Assembly (NCBI RefSeq): GCF_002914525.1
Contig: NZ_LODW01000051.1
Span: 1-64,000 of the forward strand
Source of the DNA: Rhizobium hidalgonense
GTDB taxonomy: Bacteria; Pseudomonadota; Alphaproteobacteria; Rhizobiales; Rhizobiaceae
Reading direction: 5' to 3'
DNA length: 64,000 nucleotides
Below the pieces are notes generated by a model. It searched no databases. It had not been told where the DNA came from and saw only the letters and a list, made by a program, of their open reading frames with translations. Both the position numbers and the translations under genes were made by a program. Shown here in pieces: positions 26,261 through 34,080 of the stretch (positions are counted from its first letter, which is position 1; each line of letters begins with the position of its first letter).

Positions 26261-27166
26261 CTAGCCGACCTTCCCCGCCTCGTTCATCAGCCAGGCGCTG
26301 AGCTCCTCGCTGTGGGCGCTTGCCGATCGCGGCGGTACCAGCCAGTAACCGCGGTCAGGCGCTTCCAGCGACGGGCCGGCTTCAACAAGCATATGCGCGA
26401 AAAGCAGCGTATCAACGAGCCCCATCCAGCCGATTGCCACGCCCTGCTCGCTGAGTGCGGCCTGAACCACCAGCGAATATGTATTGAAGCTGATGTCACC
26501 GCGGCCGGCATTGATGTCGCGGATAACCGAAAATTCCGTTAGATAGCTGCGCCAGTCGAACCAGGGCGATGGCATCGGCGTGTCGAGATGGATCAGAACC
26601 GCCTTGGCAAGCTGCGCCGGATCGTCGAATGGGCCGTTGCGATCGAGAAATCCCCGCGTGCAAACGGGCACGACCTTTTCCGGCAGCAGCAGCGTACCGA
26701 TTGCGCCGAATTCCGCCCGCGTGCCAAAAACGACCGCGACATCCGCCTGGTCGCGAAAACCGGCGGCAAACCTCTGCGTCGCGACGATCTGTATATCCGT
26801 GTCCGGATGAAGAAGACGAAAGCCGTGCATGCGCGGGATCAGCCACAGCGCTGAAAAGGCATAGTCGGTTCTCAGCCGAACGACCGGCCTTTGCGCTTCG
26901 GCACGGAAACTGCGGGCGAGCGCATCAATGTCGCCGACCGCCTTGGCGGTGACCTCGAGAAGCCGCTCGCCTTCGGCAGTCAGCGTCACGCCGCGGTGCT
27001 GGCGGTGCAACAGGCTGACGCCGAATTGCTCTTCCAGCCGGCGGATCTGGTAGCTGACGGCCGGCTGGGTCAGCCCAAGCAGCGCGGCGGCCGCCGAAAA
27101 ACTCCCGAGCCGCGCGACCTCGACGAAGATCCGCATCCATCCAAGCTCAGGCGGGTAGTCTGCCAT
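26261..27166 (-). CDS. LysR-family regulator, probably of choline-sulfatase betC
   Basis: 301 residues. The N-terminal winged helix-turn-helix is clear (FVEVARLGSFSAAAALLGLTQPAVSYQIRRLEEQ, about residues 14-47), followed by the usual effector domain, here of the GcvA-like type. It is divergent from betC with a 95-base gap, the typical arrangement for a LysR activator and its target. ATG at 27166 is preferred (AAAAGGA seven bases before it) over a GTG six codons upstream. Choline-O-sulfate or choline as co-inducer is inference from the neighbour. Confidence 0.88.
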   Translation of the reverse strand: MADYPPELGWMRIFVEVARLGSFSAAAALLGLTQPAVSYQIRRLEEQFGVSLLHRQHRGVTLTAEGERLLEVTAKAVGDIDALARSFRAEAQRPVVRLRTDYAFSALWLIPRMHGFRLLHPDTDIQIVATQRFAAGFRDQADVAVVFGTRAEFGAIGTLLLPEKVVPVCTRGFLDRNGPFDDPAQLAKAVLIHLDTPMPSPWFDWRSYLTEFSVIRDINAGRGDISFNTYSLVVQAALSEQGVAIGWMGLVDTLLFAHMLVEAGPSLEAPDRGYWLVPPRSASAHSEELSAWLMNEAGKVG

Positions 27167-27261
27167 AAAAATTCCTTTTGGCACCCATCGAAAAAAGCCA
27201 GCTTTACAGCAGCAATAATAGGGGCTTCAATAAAATCTTCAAATAGCATAGGAATAACCAC

Positions 27262-28776
27262 ATGGCGCGCCCCAATATTCTCATCCTGATGGTGGATCAG
27301 TTGAACGGGACCTTGTTTCCCGATGGGCCTGCCGATTTCCTGCATGCGCCGCATCTGAAAGCATTAGCGGAGCGTTCAGTGCGTTTCGCCAACACCTATA
27401 CGGCAAGCCCGCTTTGCGCACCGGCGCGGGCGTCCTTCATGTCCGGACAATTGCCGAGCCGGACGCGTGTCTACGACAATGCCGCGGAATTCGCCTCTGA
27501 TATTCCGACCTATGCCCATCATCTGCGCGCCGCCGGTTACCAGACGGCACTTTCCGGCAAGATGCATTTCGTCGGCCCCGACCAGTTGCACGGTTTCGAG
27601 GAACGGCTGACGACGGACATCTATCCGGCCGATTTCGGCTGGACGCCCGACTATACCAAGCCCGGCGAGCGCATCGACTGGTGGTATCACAATCTCGGTT
27701 CGGTGACCGGCGCTGGCGTCGCCGAGATCACCAACCAGATGGAATATGACGACGAGGTCGCCTACAACGCCATCCGCAAGCTGTTCGATCTATCACGCGG
27801 CCATGACGACCGCCCCTGGTGCCTGACCGTCAGCTTCACCCATCCGCACGACCCCTATGTCGCGCGTCGCAAATTCTGGGATCTCTACGAGGATTGCCCG
27901 GCCCTCGATCCGGCAGTTGCGCCGATTGCCTTCGAGCAGCAGGACCCGCATTCGCAGCGCCTGATGAAGGCTTGCGACCACGAGGCTTTCGACATCAGCC
28001 CCGAAGAAATCCGGCGGGCAAGGCGGGGCTACTTTGCCAATATCTCCTATGTCGACGACAAGATCGGCGACATTCTCGGCGTGCTGGAACGGACCCGCAT
28101 GGCCGACAACACCATCATCCTCTTCGTGTCCGATCACGGCGACATGCTCGGCGATCGTGGCCTCTGGTTCAAGATGAACTTCTTCGAGGGATCGGCGCGC
28201 GTTCCGCTGATGATTGCGGCACCCGGCTGGAAGCCGAGGCGCATCGATCAGCCCGTCTCCACGCTCGACGTGACGCCGACGCTGGCTGCCCTTGCCGGGA
28301 TCGACATCGCCTCGTTGAAACCATGGACCGAAGGTGAGGATCTTTCAGCACTTGCCGCAGGCACGGGCAGCCGCGGCCCGGTGCCGATGGAATATGCCGC
28401 CGAAGGTTCGGAAGCCCCACTCGTCTGCATCCGGGACGGGCGCTACAAGCTCTCGCTCAGCGAGAAAGATCCGCCGATGCTGTTCGACCTCGAAGCCGAT
28501 CCACAGGAACTCGACAATCTGGCGGAAAAGCCGGCACATGCCGATACGCTGGCACGGCTTGTCGAACAGGCACGCCGTCGCTGGAACCTTGCCGATTTCG
28601 ACGCAGCCGTGCGCGAAAGCCAGGCGCGCCGCTGGGTGGTCTACGCGGCGCTGCGCAACGGCGCATATTATCCTTGGGACCATCAGCCGCTGCAGAAGGC
28701 CTCGGAACGCTACATGCGCAACCACATGGATCTGAACGTGCTGGAGGAAAGCCAGAGATTCCCGCGCCAGGAATGA
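27262..28776 (+). CDS. betC: Choline-sulfatase
   Basis: 504 residues. BetC hydrolyses choline-O-sulfate to choline and sulfate in the cytosol, feeding glycine-betaine synthesis and sulfur or carbon supply. Seen: metal-binding NILILMVDQLNG at the N terminus, the sulfatase signature CAPAR with Cys 52 as the residue matured to formylglycine, GKMHFVG, FTHPHDPY, and VSDHGDMLGDRG (about residues 290-301). The C terminus ends in a choline-sulfatase-specific extension (RWVVYAALRNGAYYPWDHQP). Unlike the S. meliloti betICBA operon, no betB, betA or betI lies next to it; a divergent LysR gene replaces them. Confidence 0.93.
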   Translation: MARPNILILMVDQLNGTLFPDGPADFLHAPHLKALAERSVRFANTYTASPLCAPARASFMSGQLPSRTRVYDNAAEFASDIPTYAHHLRAAGYQTALSGKMHFVGPDQLHGFEERLTTDIYPADFGWTPDYTKPGERIDWWYHNLGSVTGAGVAEITNQMEYDDEVAYNAIRKLFDLSRGHDDRPWCLTVSFTHPHDPYVARRKFWDLYEDCPALDPAVAPIAFEQQDPHSQRLMKACDHEAFDISPEEIRRARRGYFANISYVDDKIGDILGVLERTRMADNTIILFVSDHGDMLGDRGLWFKMNFFEGSARVPLMIAAPGWKPRRIDQPVSTLDVTPTLAALAGIDIASLKPWTEGEDLSALAAGTGSRGPVPMEYAAEGSEAPLVCIRDGRYKLSLSEKDPPMLFDLEADPQELDNLAEKPAHADTLARLVEQARRRWNLADFDAAVRESQARRWVVYAALRNGAYYPWDHQPLQKASERYMRNHMDLNVLEESQRFPRQE

Positions 28777-28794
28777 GCGGCAGGGGCTCGCGGT

Positions 28795-29655
28795 TTAAGC
28801 CGTCCGGCGCGCCGGCGCCTCGCGCAGGAAATCCTCGATGAAGGCCTTTTGCAGCAGGATGCCGTCCCATTCGTCGGAGAAAAAGGGCGAATCGTAGATC
28901 AGTGTGAAGGGACCGGCGTAACCGGCCCTTTCGCACATCTCCAGGCACTTGCGGTAATCGTCGGCATCGAGACCGGCAACGCCGTAATCGGCTTTGGCAT
29001 GGCAGATTTCCGCCCGACGCATGATATCGGCAAGACCCTCGTATTTCGCCGGTGCGGCCCAGTTGCCGAGATCGCCGTTAAGGCCGACCTTGCCGTCCAG
29101 TCGATCCAACAGCCAATTCATCTCGACGGGTGACGGCAAAAGGTCGAACCAGTTCTCGACGACGACGCGCACGCCGCTGCCTTCGGCTCTTTCGGCGAGC
29201 CAGCCGAGGTGACCGGCGGAGCGGCTCAGATTTTCCTCGGTCGGTTTCTCCTTGCCGGCGATGACGCGCATCTTCTGTGCTCCGAGAGCCGCGGCGATAT
29301 CAATCCACTCCGCCATCCATCTGACGTCGCGTCCGGCCGTTTCCGGATGGCTGGGATCGCCGTCTTCGACGAGCAGCGTCTGGAACAGCACGTCCGAAGC
29401 CGTCATCGCATCGTGCAGTTCGGAGAGGTAGGCAGCGTCAAGGCTCGGCAGATGGAAGGAACAGACCTCCAGCCGATGGATGCCGCGGGCTGCGAGCGCC
29501 GCCGGCATGTCGATCAATTCAGCAGCGCCCGGACCATAAGGTTCTTTCGGCGCGGCACTTTTATCAGGATCGGGGCTGTAGCCATAGACGGGGCCGAGCA
29601 GCCGATGCAGCGACCATGTCGAAACCGCGAAGCGTCCGTTCTGCAATATCTGCAC
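28795..29655 (-). CDS. Sugar phosphate isomerase/epimerase-like TIM-barrel protein
   Basis: 286 residues of the xylose-isomerase-like TIM-barrel superfamily (AP endonuclease 2 type fold): metal-site residues appear in VVVENWFD (Glu), LNGDLGNWAAP (Asp) and ICHAKADYG (His), with TLIYDSPFF near the end. The start is GTG 29655, which has an excellent GGAGGAAGG seven bases upstream; a longer frame to 29697 has no ribosome site. The gene follows the amidase gene by 65 bases on the same strand and they may be co-transcribed. The substrate cannot be read from the sequence. Confidence 0.83.
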   Translation of the reverse strand: MQILQNGRFAVSTWSLHRLLGPVYGYSPDPDKSAAPKEPYGPGAAELIDMPAALAARGIHRLEVCSFHLPSLDAAYLSELHDAMTASDVLFQTLLVEDGDPSHPETAGRDVRWMAEWIDIAAALGAQKMRVIAGKEKPTEENLSRSAGHLGWLAERAEGSGVRVVVENWFDLLPSPVEMNWLLDRLDGKVGLNGDLGNWAAPAKYEGLADIMRRAEICHAKADYGVAGLDADDYRKCLEMCERAGYAGPFTLIYDSPFFSDEWDGILLQKAFIEDFLREAPARRTA

Positions 29656-29720
29656 GTGCCTTCCTCCAGGATCAAGTCGTGCCATCAATGGCAACAAAAG
29701 CCCGGTGGTTCAATCGCCAA

Positions 29721-31091
29721 TCAGGCGAAATCGCCGCGAATGACCGGCTCGGCGGCAAGGGCGATCCCGAGCAGCGCCTCGTCGCGATTGGCTGTCGCCG
29801 ATAGAAGCAGGCCGACCGGCATCCCCGCCTCACCCGTGCCGCAAGGAATGGAAACGCCGCACCAGTCGAGGAAATTGCCGAGCGCGGTGTTGCGCAGCGT
29901 CTTGTTGTTCGTCGCGAAAAATAGCTCGTCGTCCTCTTCCAGCGGTGCGATCGGCGGAGCGACATGAGCGACCGAGGGAAAGGCGATCAGCCGGTCGCCG
30001 ACGAGACGCTCGACATCGGCGATCAGCCGGCCGCGCGCTTCGAGGATCGCCAGATAATCGGCCAAGGTGGTCTTGGCACCGAGACGGGTGCGCATCACGA
30101 CGCGGTGGTCCATACGGTCGGCGTCCGGTCCTGCCAAACGTTGGTGGTGAAGCGCGAAAGCCTCCGCCGTCACCAGCGGACCATATCGCGTCATCAGATC
30201 GAAAATCTCGTTGAAGGCTGGAATGACGGCGCGGGAAACACGGGCGCCGGCCTGTTGAAGACGTTCCAAGGCTGCCTCGAACGCGGCGACGACACCGGGT
30301 TCGGCCCCGTCGAAGACGATATTTTCAGGCACCAGCAGTTCCAGCCCCTGCAGCGGACGCTCGACGATATCAGGCGCCGTCCGGCCGCGCATCGCGGCAT
30401 CGATCCAGACCGCATCCCTGACGTTGCGGCAGAGCGGCCCCAGCGAATCCAGGCTCTTTGCCAGCGGATAGACACCGTCCATCGCATGACGGCCGCGGGT
30501 TGCCTTGTAGCCGACAATGCCGTTGAAGGCGGCGGGAATGCGCACCGAGCCACCGGTATCCGTGCCCATTGCGACGGGCACCAGCCCGGCTGCTACGGCG
30601 ACACCGGCGCCAGATGACGAACCGCCGGGGATACGCGGGAGATCGCTGCCACGCGGATTGACCGGCGTGCCGTAATGCGGATTGATGCCGAGGCCGGAAA
30701 AGGCGAATTCGCTCATATTGGTCCGGCCGACGGCGATCATGCCCGCCTGCCGGAGAAGGTTGACGACGGCCGCATCGCGCTTGGCCGGCGCATCTGCGGC
30801 CAACACGACGGAACCAGCCGTCGTTACCAAACCTTCGATGTCGAAAAGATCCTTCCAGGCGATCGGAATCCCGTCCAGCAATCCGAGCGAGCGCCCTTCC
30901 CACAAACGCTTCGAAGAGGCGCGCGCCTCCTCCAGCGCCCGGCTTTTGGTGAGCACGGTGAAGACGGCCTTGTCGGCATAATTGCCGATCGTTTCGAAGA
31001 CCGCCTCAGCCACGTCGACCGGATCGGCTGCGCCACTCTGAATGAGGACGGAAAGCTGGGCGACCGACATGGCGCCAAAGGATTTGCTCAT
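29721..31091 (-). CDS. Amidase-signature-family hydrolase
   Basis: 456 residues with the Ser-cisSer-Lys triad of the amidase signature family: catalytic Lys in AWKDLFD (about residue 78), cis-Ser in GGSSSGAGVAVAAGLVP and nucleophile Ser in GTDTGGSVRIPAAF (about residue 178). Family members hydrolyse carboxamides, acylamides or ureido compounds, or serve as GatA. There are no gatB/gatC partners here, so a catabolic amidase is likelier. It is divergent from a small membrane-protein gene and upstream of a TIM-barrel isomerase-like gene; substrate unknown. Confidence 0.9.
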   Translation of the reverse strand: MSKSFGAMSVAQLSVLIQSGAADPVDVAEAVFETIGNYADKAVFTVLTKSRALEEARASSKRLWEGRSLGLLDGIPIAWKDLFDIEGLVTTAGSVVLAADAPAKRDAAVVNLLRQAGMIAVGRTNMSEFAFSGLGINPHYGTPVNPRGSDLPRIPGGSSSGAGVAVAAGLVPVAMGTDTGGSVRIPAAFNGIVGYKATRGRHAMDGVYPLAKSLDSLGPLCRNVRDAVWIDAAMRGRTAPDIVERPLQGLELLVPENIVFDGAEPGVVAAFEAALERLQQAGARVSRAVIPAFNEIFDLMTRYGPLVTAEAFALHHQRLAGPDADRMDHRVVMRTRLGAKTTLADYLAILEARGRLIADVERLVGDRLIAFPSVAHVAPPIAPLEEDDELFFATNNKTLRNTALGNFLDWCGVSIPCGTGEAGMPVGLLLSATANRDEALLGIALAAEPVIRGDFA

Positions 31092-31330
31092 GAGACGATC
31101 CAGACGAAAGTTGATCCCCTGGACTACCCCGGATCATTCCGGCGAGCCAGAGCTTCACGATATTTTGCATTTATTAGGACGATTTTTTGAACACTGAGTT
31201 TGCATATCGCCCCTTCAATTGCCGCGATTAAAGACACACATGCTGCACGCATGCGGGAGTCGGTTCGCCATGAGGGTTGAGAGTTTATTCTTGAGAGACC
31301 GACATCGCATGTGTTGCAGGAGTAATTAAA

Positions 31331-31645
31331 ATGACAGATTGTGAAACTTTGACCCACCGCCAGGATATGGTGACCCTCCATGTGAAAGAGGACGAAACGG
31401 CCGGTTTGGGCGAGCGCGACTATGTGGAACATGTCAGCGCCCAGAAGCTGTCGGGCTTCGAACGTGTTGTCGTGGTCGCAGCGCTGGCTCTCTTGAGCTT
31501 TGTCGGTTTTGCCGCATATTCTTCCAGCGAGACGGACCCGGTGACGACATCGGCCATTGCCGCTCCATCAGGCGACAACACGCCGCACCATCAGCCTTAC
31601 GGGCATTGCCGTGAGAGCAGCCCTTACGCTGAAAGGGTTTGCTGA
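31331..31645 (+). CDS. Small single-pass membrane protein, function unknown
   Basis: 104 residues. A polar N-terminal half is followed by one hydrophobic helix (VVVVAALALLSFVGFAAY, about residues 46-63) and a short Ser/Thr/His-rich tail with two cysteines. AGGAG stands nine bases before the ATG. I do not recognise a family. Composition matches the genome, which supports it as a real gene. It is divergent from the amidase gene across about 240 bases. Confidence 0.55.
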   Translation: MTDCETLTHRQDMVTLHVKEDETAGLGERDYVEHVSAQKLSGFERVVVVAALALLSFVGFAAYSSSETDPVTTSAIAAPSGDNTPHHQPYGHCRESSPYAERVC

Positions 31646-31679
31646 GGGCGAGCGCGGCTCGCCCGGGGAGAACCCCGGG
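31646..31679 (+). repeat. Two overlapping, mutually exclusive hairpins
   Basis: GGGCGAGC (31646-31653) pairs with GCTCGCCC (31657-31664), and CCCGGGG (31662-31668) pairs with CCCCGGG (31673-31679). The two stems share bases 31662-31664, so both cannot form fully at once. There is no U-tract, only AAAAA after the second. It may weakly terminate or fold the transcript of the small membrane gene. Confidence 0.45.
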
Positions 31680-31747
31680 AAAAACGATCTCGCCGGGCAT
31701 GGAGCCCTTGGCCCAGGCTGCATCGACAGCAAGAAAGGGAAAGGACC

Positions 31748-32188
31748 ATGGCCGGTGGTGATATCGACTACAATCTCGACCGCTTTATCGACGCTCAGAA
31801 CGGCGTCTACGAACGGGCGCTCGCCGAGCTGAAAGCCGGGCGCAAGACCTCACACTGGATGTGGTTCATCTTTCCGCAAATCGCCGGTCTCGGCAAATCG
31901 CCGATGGCCGAAAAATATGCGATCCGCTCGGCCGAAGAAGCCGCCGCCTATCTCGCCGATCCCATCCTCTCCAGCCGACTTTTACGCTGCGCCCAGACGA
32001 TTCTGTCGCTCGACGGCCGATCCGCGCACCAGATCCTCGGCTCGCCCGATGACCTGAAGCTACGCTCGTCGATGACCTTGTTCGCGGCAATCAGCGACCA
32101 CGGCTCACCCTTCCACCGGGTGATCGAACATTTCTATGACGGGAAGTTCGACGAACGGACGATGGAAATCCTCAGTGCTGGGGATTAG
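31748..32188 (+). CDS. DUF1810-family protein
   Basis: 146 residues matching the DUF1810 family: N-terminal YNLDRFIDAQNGVYERALAEL, the signature SHWMWFIFPQIAGLG (about residues 35-49) and a C-terminal FHRVIEHFYDGKFDERTMEIL. The family is a small soluble all-alpha protein that I link to calpastatin-like annotations without a known activity. A GGAAAGGA ribosome site precedes the ATG. Its stop overlaps, tail to tail, the end of a small minus-strand gene. Confidence 0.88.
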   Translation: MAGGDIDYNLDRFIDAQNGVYERALAELKAGRKTSHWMWFIFPQIAGLGKSPMAEKYAIRSAEEAAAYLADPILSSRLLRCAQTILSLDGRSAHQILGSPDDLKLRSSMTLFAAISDHGSPFHRVIEHFYDGKFDERTMEILSAGD

Positions 32189-32373
32189 CGGCCCGGTCTG
32201 CTTTCCAGCGCGTCGATTTCGTCGGAAATTTCGCTCAGCCGCTGACGCAGATCGCTGTCGGTGCCGTCATCGACCTCTTCCTCGCCGAAACAATAGCGCG
32301 CATCATGAAGCTCCAGCTTCGCTTCGAGCTCGGCGCGTTTGGCATACAGGCGCTTGAGATAGACGTGGTTCAT
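32185..32373 (-). CDS. Small charged alpha-helical protein
   Basis: 62 residues, nearly all helical and highly charged (AKRAELEAKLELHDARY then LRQRLSEISDEIDALES), likely a short coiled coil. The start is the ATG at 32371-32373, with GGAGA seven bases upstream; the longer frame to 32535 has no support. No family is recognised. Convergent with DUF1810, with which it shares four bases. Confidence 0.6.
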   Translation of the reverse strand: MNHVYLKRLYAKRAELEAKLELHDARYCFGEEEVDDGTDSDLRQRLSEISDEIDALESRPGR

Positions 32374-32443
32374 ATGCCGGTCTCCACTTGTCCTCCGGTG
32401 ATGGAAAAACGGTATGGAAGCGGTAAGGTTCCCGAAAGACCGG

Positions 32444-33067
32444 TCAGGCGAAAGATGCGATCGCCGCGTTGCATGCCTTGGCGAAATGACCGCAGCAGCT
32501 AGCAGCGCCCATGGTCTGGCGGCTGACGCGCGCACCTTCGAGCAGCAACGTCAGCGTATCGGCCAGCAGCTCGGCTTCGCGCGCGCCGGCCGCCGAACAG
32601 AGCGCGGCCAGGCGATCACGCTGTTCGGCCTTGTGCCGCTCGATCATTTCATGCGCGGGATGGCCCTCACCCTTCAGCTCGATGGCGGCATTGGCGAGAT
32701 CGCAACCGGCGGGCTCGCCGTTCAGACATTGCGCCCGCATTTCCACCCAGGCGTAGAGCTGGGCGCGCGGATTGCCGGGATAGGCCACCTCCAGATCACG
32801 CCAGATGGCACCGGCCTTTTCGGAGGCGCGGCGCAGCGTCTCGCAGACGAGCTCGTCCTTCGAGCCGAAATGCCGGTAGAGCGTCATCTTGTTGGTCAGG
32901 GCCGCGTCGGCGATGGCATCGACGCCGATGCCGCGGATGCCGCGCTCGCGAAAAAGCTCCGACGCGGTCGAGACGATCCGTTCCCTGGGCGGGATGCGAT
33001 CCTCTGAAACGGCTGCGGAGATTTCATTCGAAGTTTCTGATTTTTTTGCGGACGTCGTCCTTGACAT
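32444..33067 (-). CDS. TetR-family transcriptional regulator
   Basis: 207 residues. A polar N-terminal arm precedes the TetR DNA-binding domain (about residues 27-75): IVSTASELFRERGIRGIGVDAIADAA with recognition helix and LYRHFGSKDEL. The C-terminal ligand domain has a CSAAG/ASCC region with paired cysteines (about 186-187) of unknown role. It is divergent from a 71-residue gene, and the shared 124-base promoter region holds a series of GGTAAC half-sites that are the obvious operator, so autoregulation is expected. Confidence 0.9.
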   Translation of the reverse strand: MSRTTSAKKSETSNEISAAVSEDRIPPRERIVSTASELFRERGIRGIGVDAIADAALTNKMTLYRHFGSKDELVCETLRRASEKAGAIWRDLEVAYPGNPRAQLYAWVEMRAQCLNGEPAGCDLANAAIELKGEGHPAHEMIERHKAEQRDRLAALCSAAGAREAELLADTLTLLLEGARVSRQTMGAASCCGHFAKACNAAIASFA

Positions 33068-33074
33068 CGATGTG

Positions 33075-33111
33075 ACCGATCGGTAACAAATGCATTGTTA
33101 CTTACCGGTAA
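33075..33111. promoter_or_regulatory. TetR operator array in the divergent promoter region
   Basis: Three abutting palindromes: ACCGATCGGT (33075-33084), GTAACAA-ATGCA-TTGTTAC (33083-33101) and TTACCGGTAA (33102-33111). They share GGTAAC/GTTAC half-sites in alternating orientation. The array begins 7 bases before the TetR gene's start codon, as expected for an autoregulated TetR repressor. Confidence 0.75.
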
Positions 33112-33191
33112 CACCACGAAACGCGAAAGTCAATGAGAACACGGCAGCGCAAAGTGGAACACGGGCGACCGCCCACGAAAGGAGGACAGCC

Positions 33192-33407
33192 ATGAGAAAG
33201 ACCAGCGACGACCTGACCATATCCGAAGCCCTTCGCGACCCCCTGATCGCCATGGTGTTGCGCGCCGATGGCGTGAAGCTTGAAGACTTCAAGCAACTCC
33301 TGGAGACGGCTGCCGGCAAACGCGAGCCACGCCCGACCTCGGTCGGTAACATGATCGGAGCGCTCGCAAGCCGCGCCAACCTGCCCGCCATGCCCTGCTT
33401 CGGCTGA
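33192..33407 (+). CDS. Small protein divergent from TetR, function unknown
   Basis: 71 residues, soluble, with a helical middle (DPLIAMVLRADGVKLEDFKQLLETAA). The start ATG at 33192 follows a strong GGAGGA (33181-33186); upstream in-frame codons would run into the operator. I do not recognise the product, but its position opposite TetR across a dense operator makes it the first candidate target of that regulator. Convergent with the MarR-like gene; a C/G-rich inverted repeat (33427-33449) lies between them. Confidence 0.6.
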   Translation: MRKTSDDLTISEALRDPLIAMVLRADGVKLEDFKQLLETAAGKREPRPTSVGNMIGALASRANLPAMPCFG

Positions 33408-33463
33408 ACAGACCGCCTGAACATTTCGGGGGATCTCTCCCTGCCCCCGGTCAAGGGCTGCCG

Positions 33464-33994
33464 TCATAAAGAGGCGGCGGCCCTTGCCGCTTGATCGTAA
33501 TGGCCGGAGAGCGCCCGCAGCATCGCGGCCAGCGCCGATGTCGCGGCAGGATCGAACCCGAGCCCCTTGACCGATTCCACCAGCAGCGCTTCGCGCACCG
33601 CCCGATATTTCAGGCAGATTTCCAAGCCCTTTTCGGTGGCGGCAATCAGTTTCTCCTTGCCCGCCCGTGTGCTCGTCACCAGGCCGCGCTTTTCCAGCTT
33701 CTTGATCGCGTAGATCACCAGATGCGCGTCCTCGACGCCGAGCACGCTGCAGAGATCGCCGAGCCGCTTCGGCCGCTGCCGGTGCGCCACCGAATGCAGC
33801 ACCAGCACGTCGATCGCCGCACATCCGGGCTCGCCTGCCGCCGTCATGCAGCGTACCATCCAGCGATCGAAGGCATTGCCGGCGAGGATGAGGCCGAATT
33901 CCAGCTCCGAAAGCGCAGGAAGTGCGCCATCGGCCAGATGGGCGGAAGAGACGATCGGCCCGATTTCCGGTTGTCTTGCGCGACCGTCTGCCAT
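33464..33994 (-). CDS. MarR-like winged-helix regulator
   Basis: 176 residues with a winged-helix domain of the MarR type in the middle (IDVLVLHSVAHRQRPKRLGDLCSVLG then AIKKLEKRGLVTSTRAGKEKLIAATEKG, about residues 61-125), matching the group annotated as predicted MarR family transcription regulators. It is divergent from the hydantoinase gene and 86 bases from it, with an inverted repeat between them, so it probably controls that gene and itself. Ligand unknown; a cyclic amide or its hydrolysis product is plausible. Confidence 0.82.
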   Translation of the reverse strand: MADGRARQPEIGPIVSSAHLADGALPALSELEFGLILAGNAFDRWMVRCMTAAGEPGCAAIDVLVLHSVAHRQRPKRLGDLCSVLGVEDAHLVIYAIKKLEKRGLVTSTRAGKEKLIAATEKGLEICLKYRAVREALLVESVKGLGFDPAATSALAAMLRALSGHYDQAARAAASL

Positions 33995-34024
33995 GTCCAG
34001 CCTCCACCATTTGAGAGAGAAACG

Positions 34025-34050
34025 TTGACATTTTATCGGTAAATCGTCAA
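34025..34050. promoter_or_regulatory. Operator-like dyad between the MarR gene and the hydantoinase gene
   Basis: TTGAC (34025-34029) mirrors GTCAA (34046-34050), and inner bases TTTA/TAAA continue the symmetry around the same centre. The dyad lies between the divergent start codons. It also contains ATCGGTAA, a word that occurs in the TetR operator array about 950 bases away. Confidence 0.55.
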
Positions 34051-34080
34051 TAAATTTTCAGTTCAACAGGAGGCCGGACG

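Noticed and set aside
33102..34031. 309-codon minus-strand frame covering the 71-residue gene and the MarR-like gene
   Set aside because: It lies in a different frame over the MarR-like winged-helix gene, which has a clear domain and correct promoter context; the product is Arg/Gly-rich shadow sequence.
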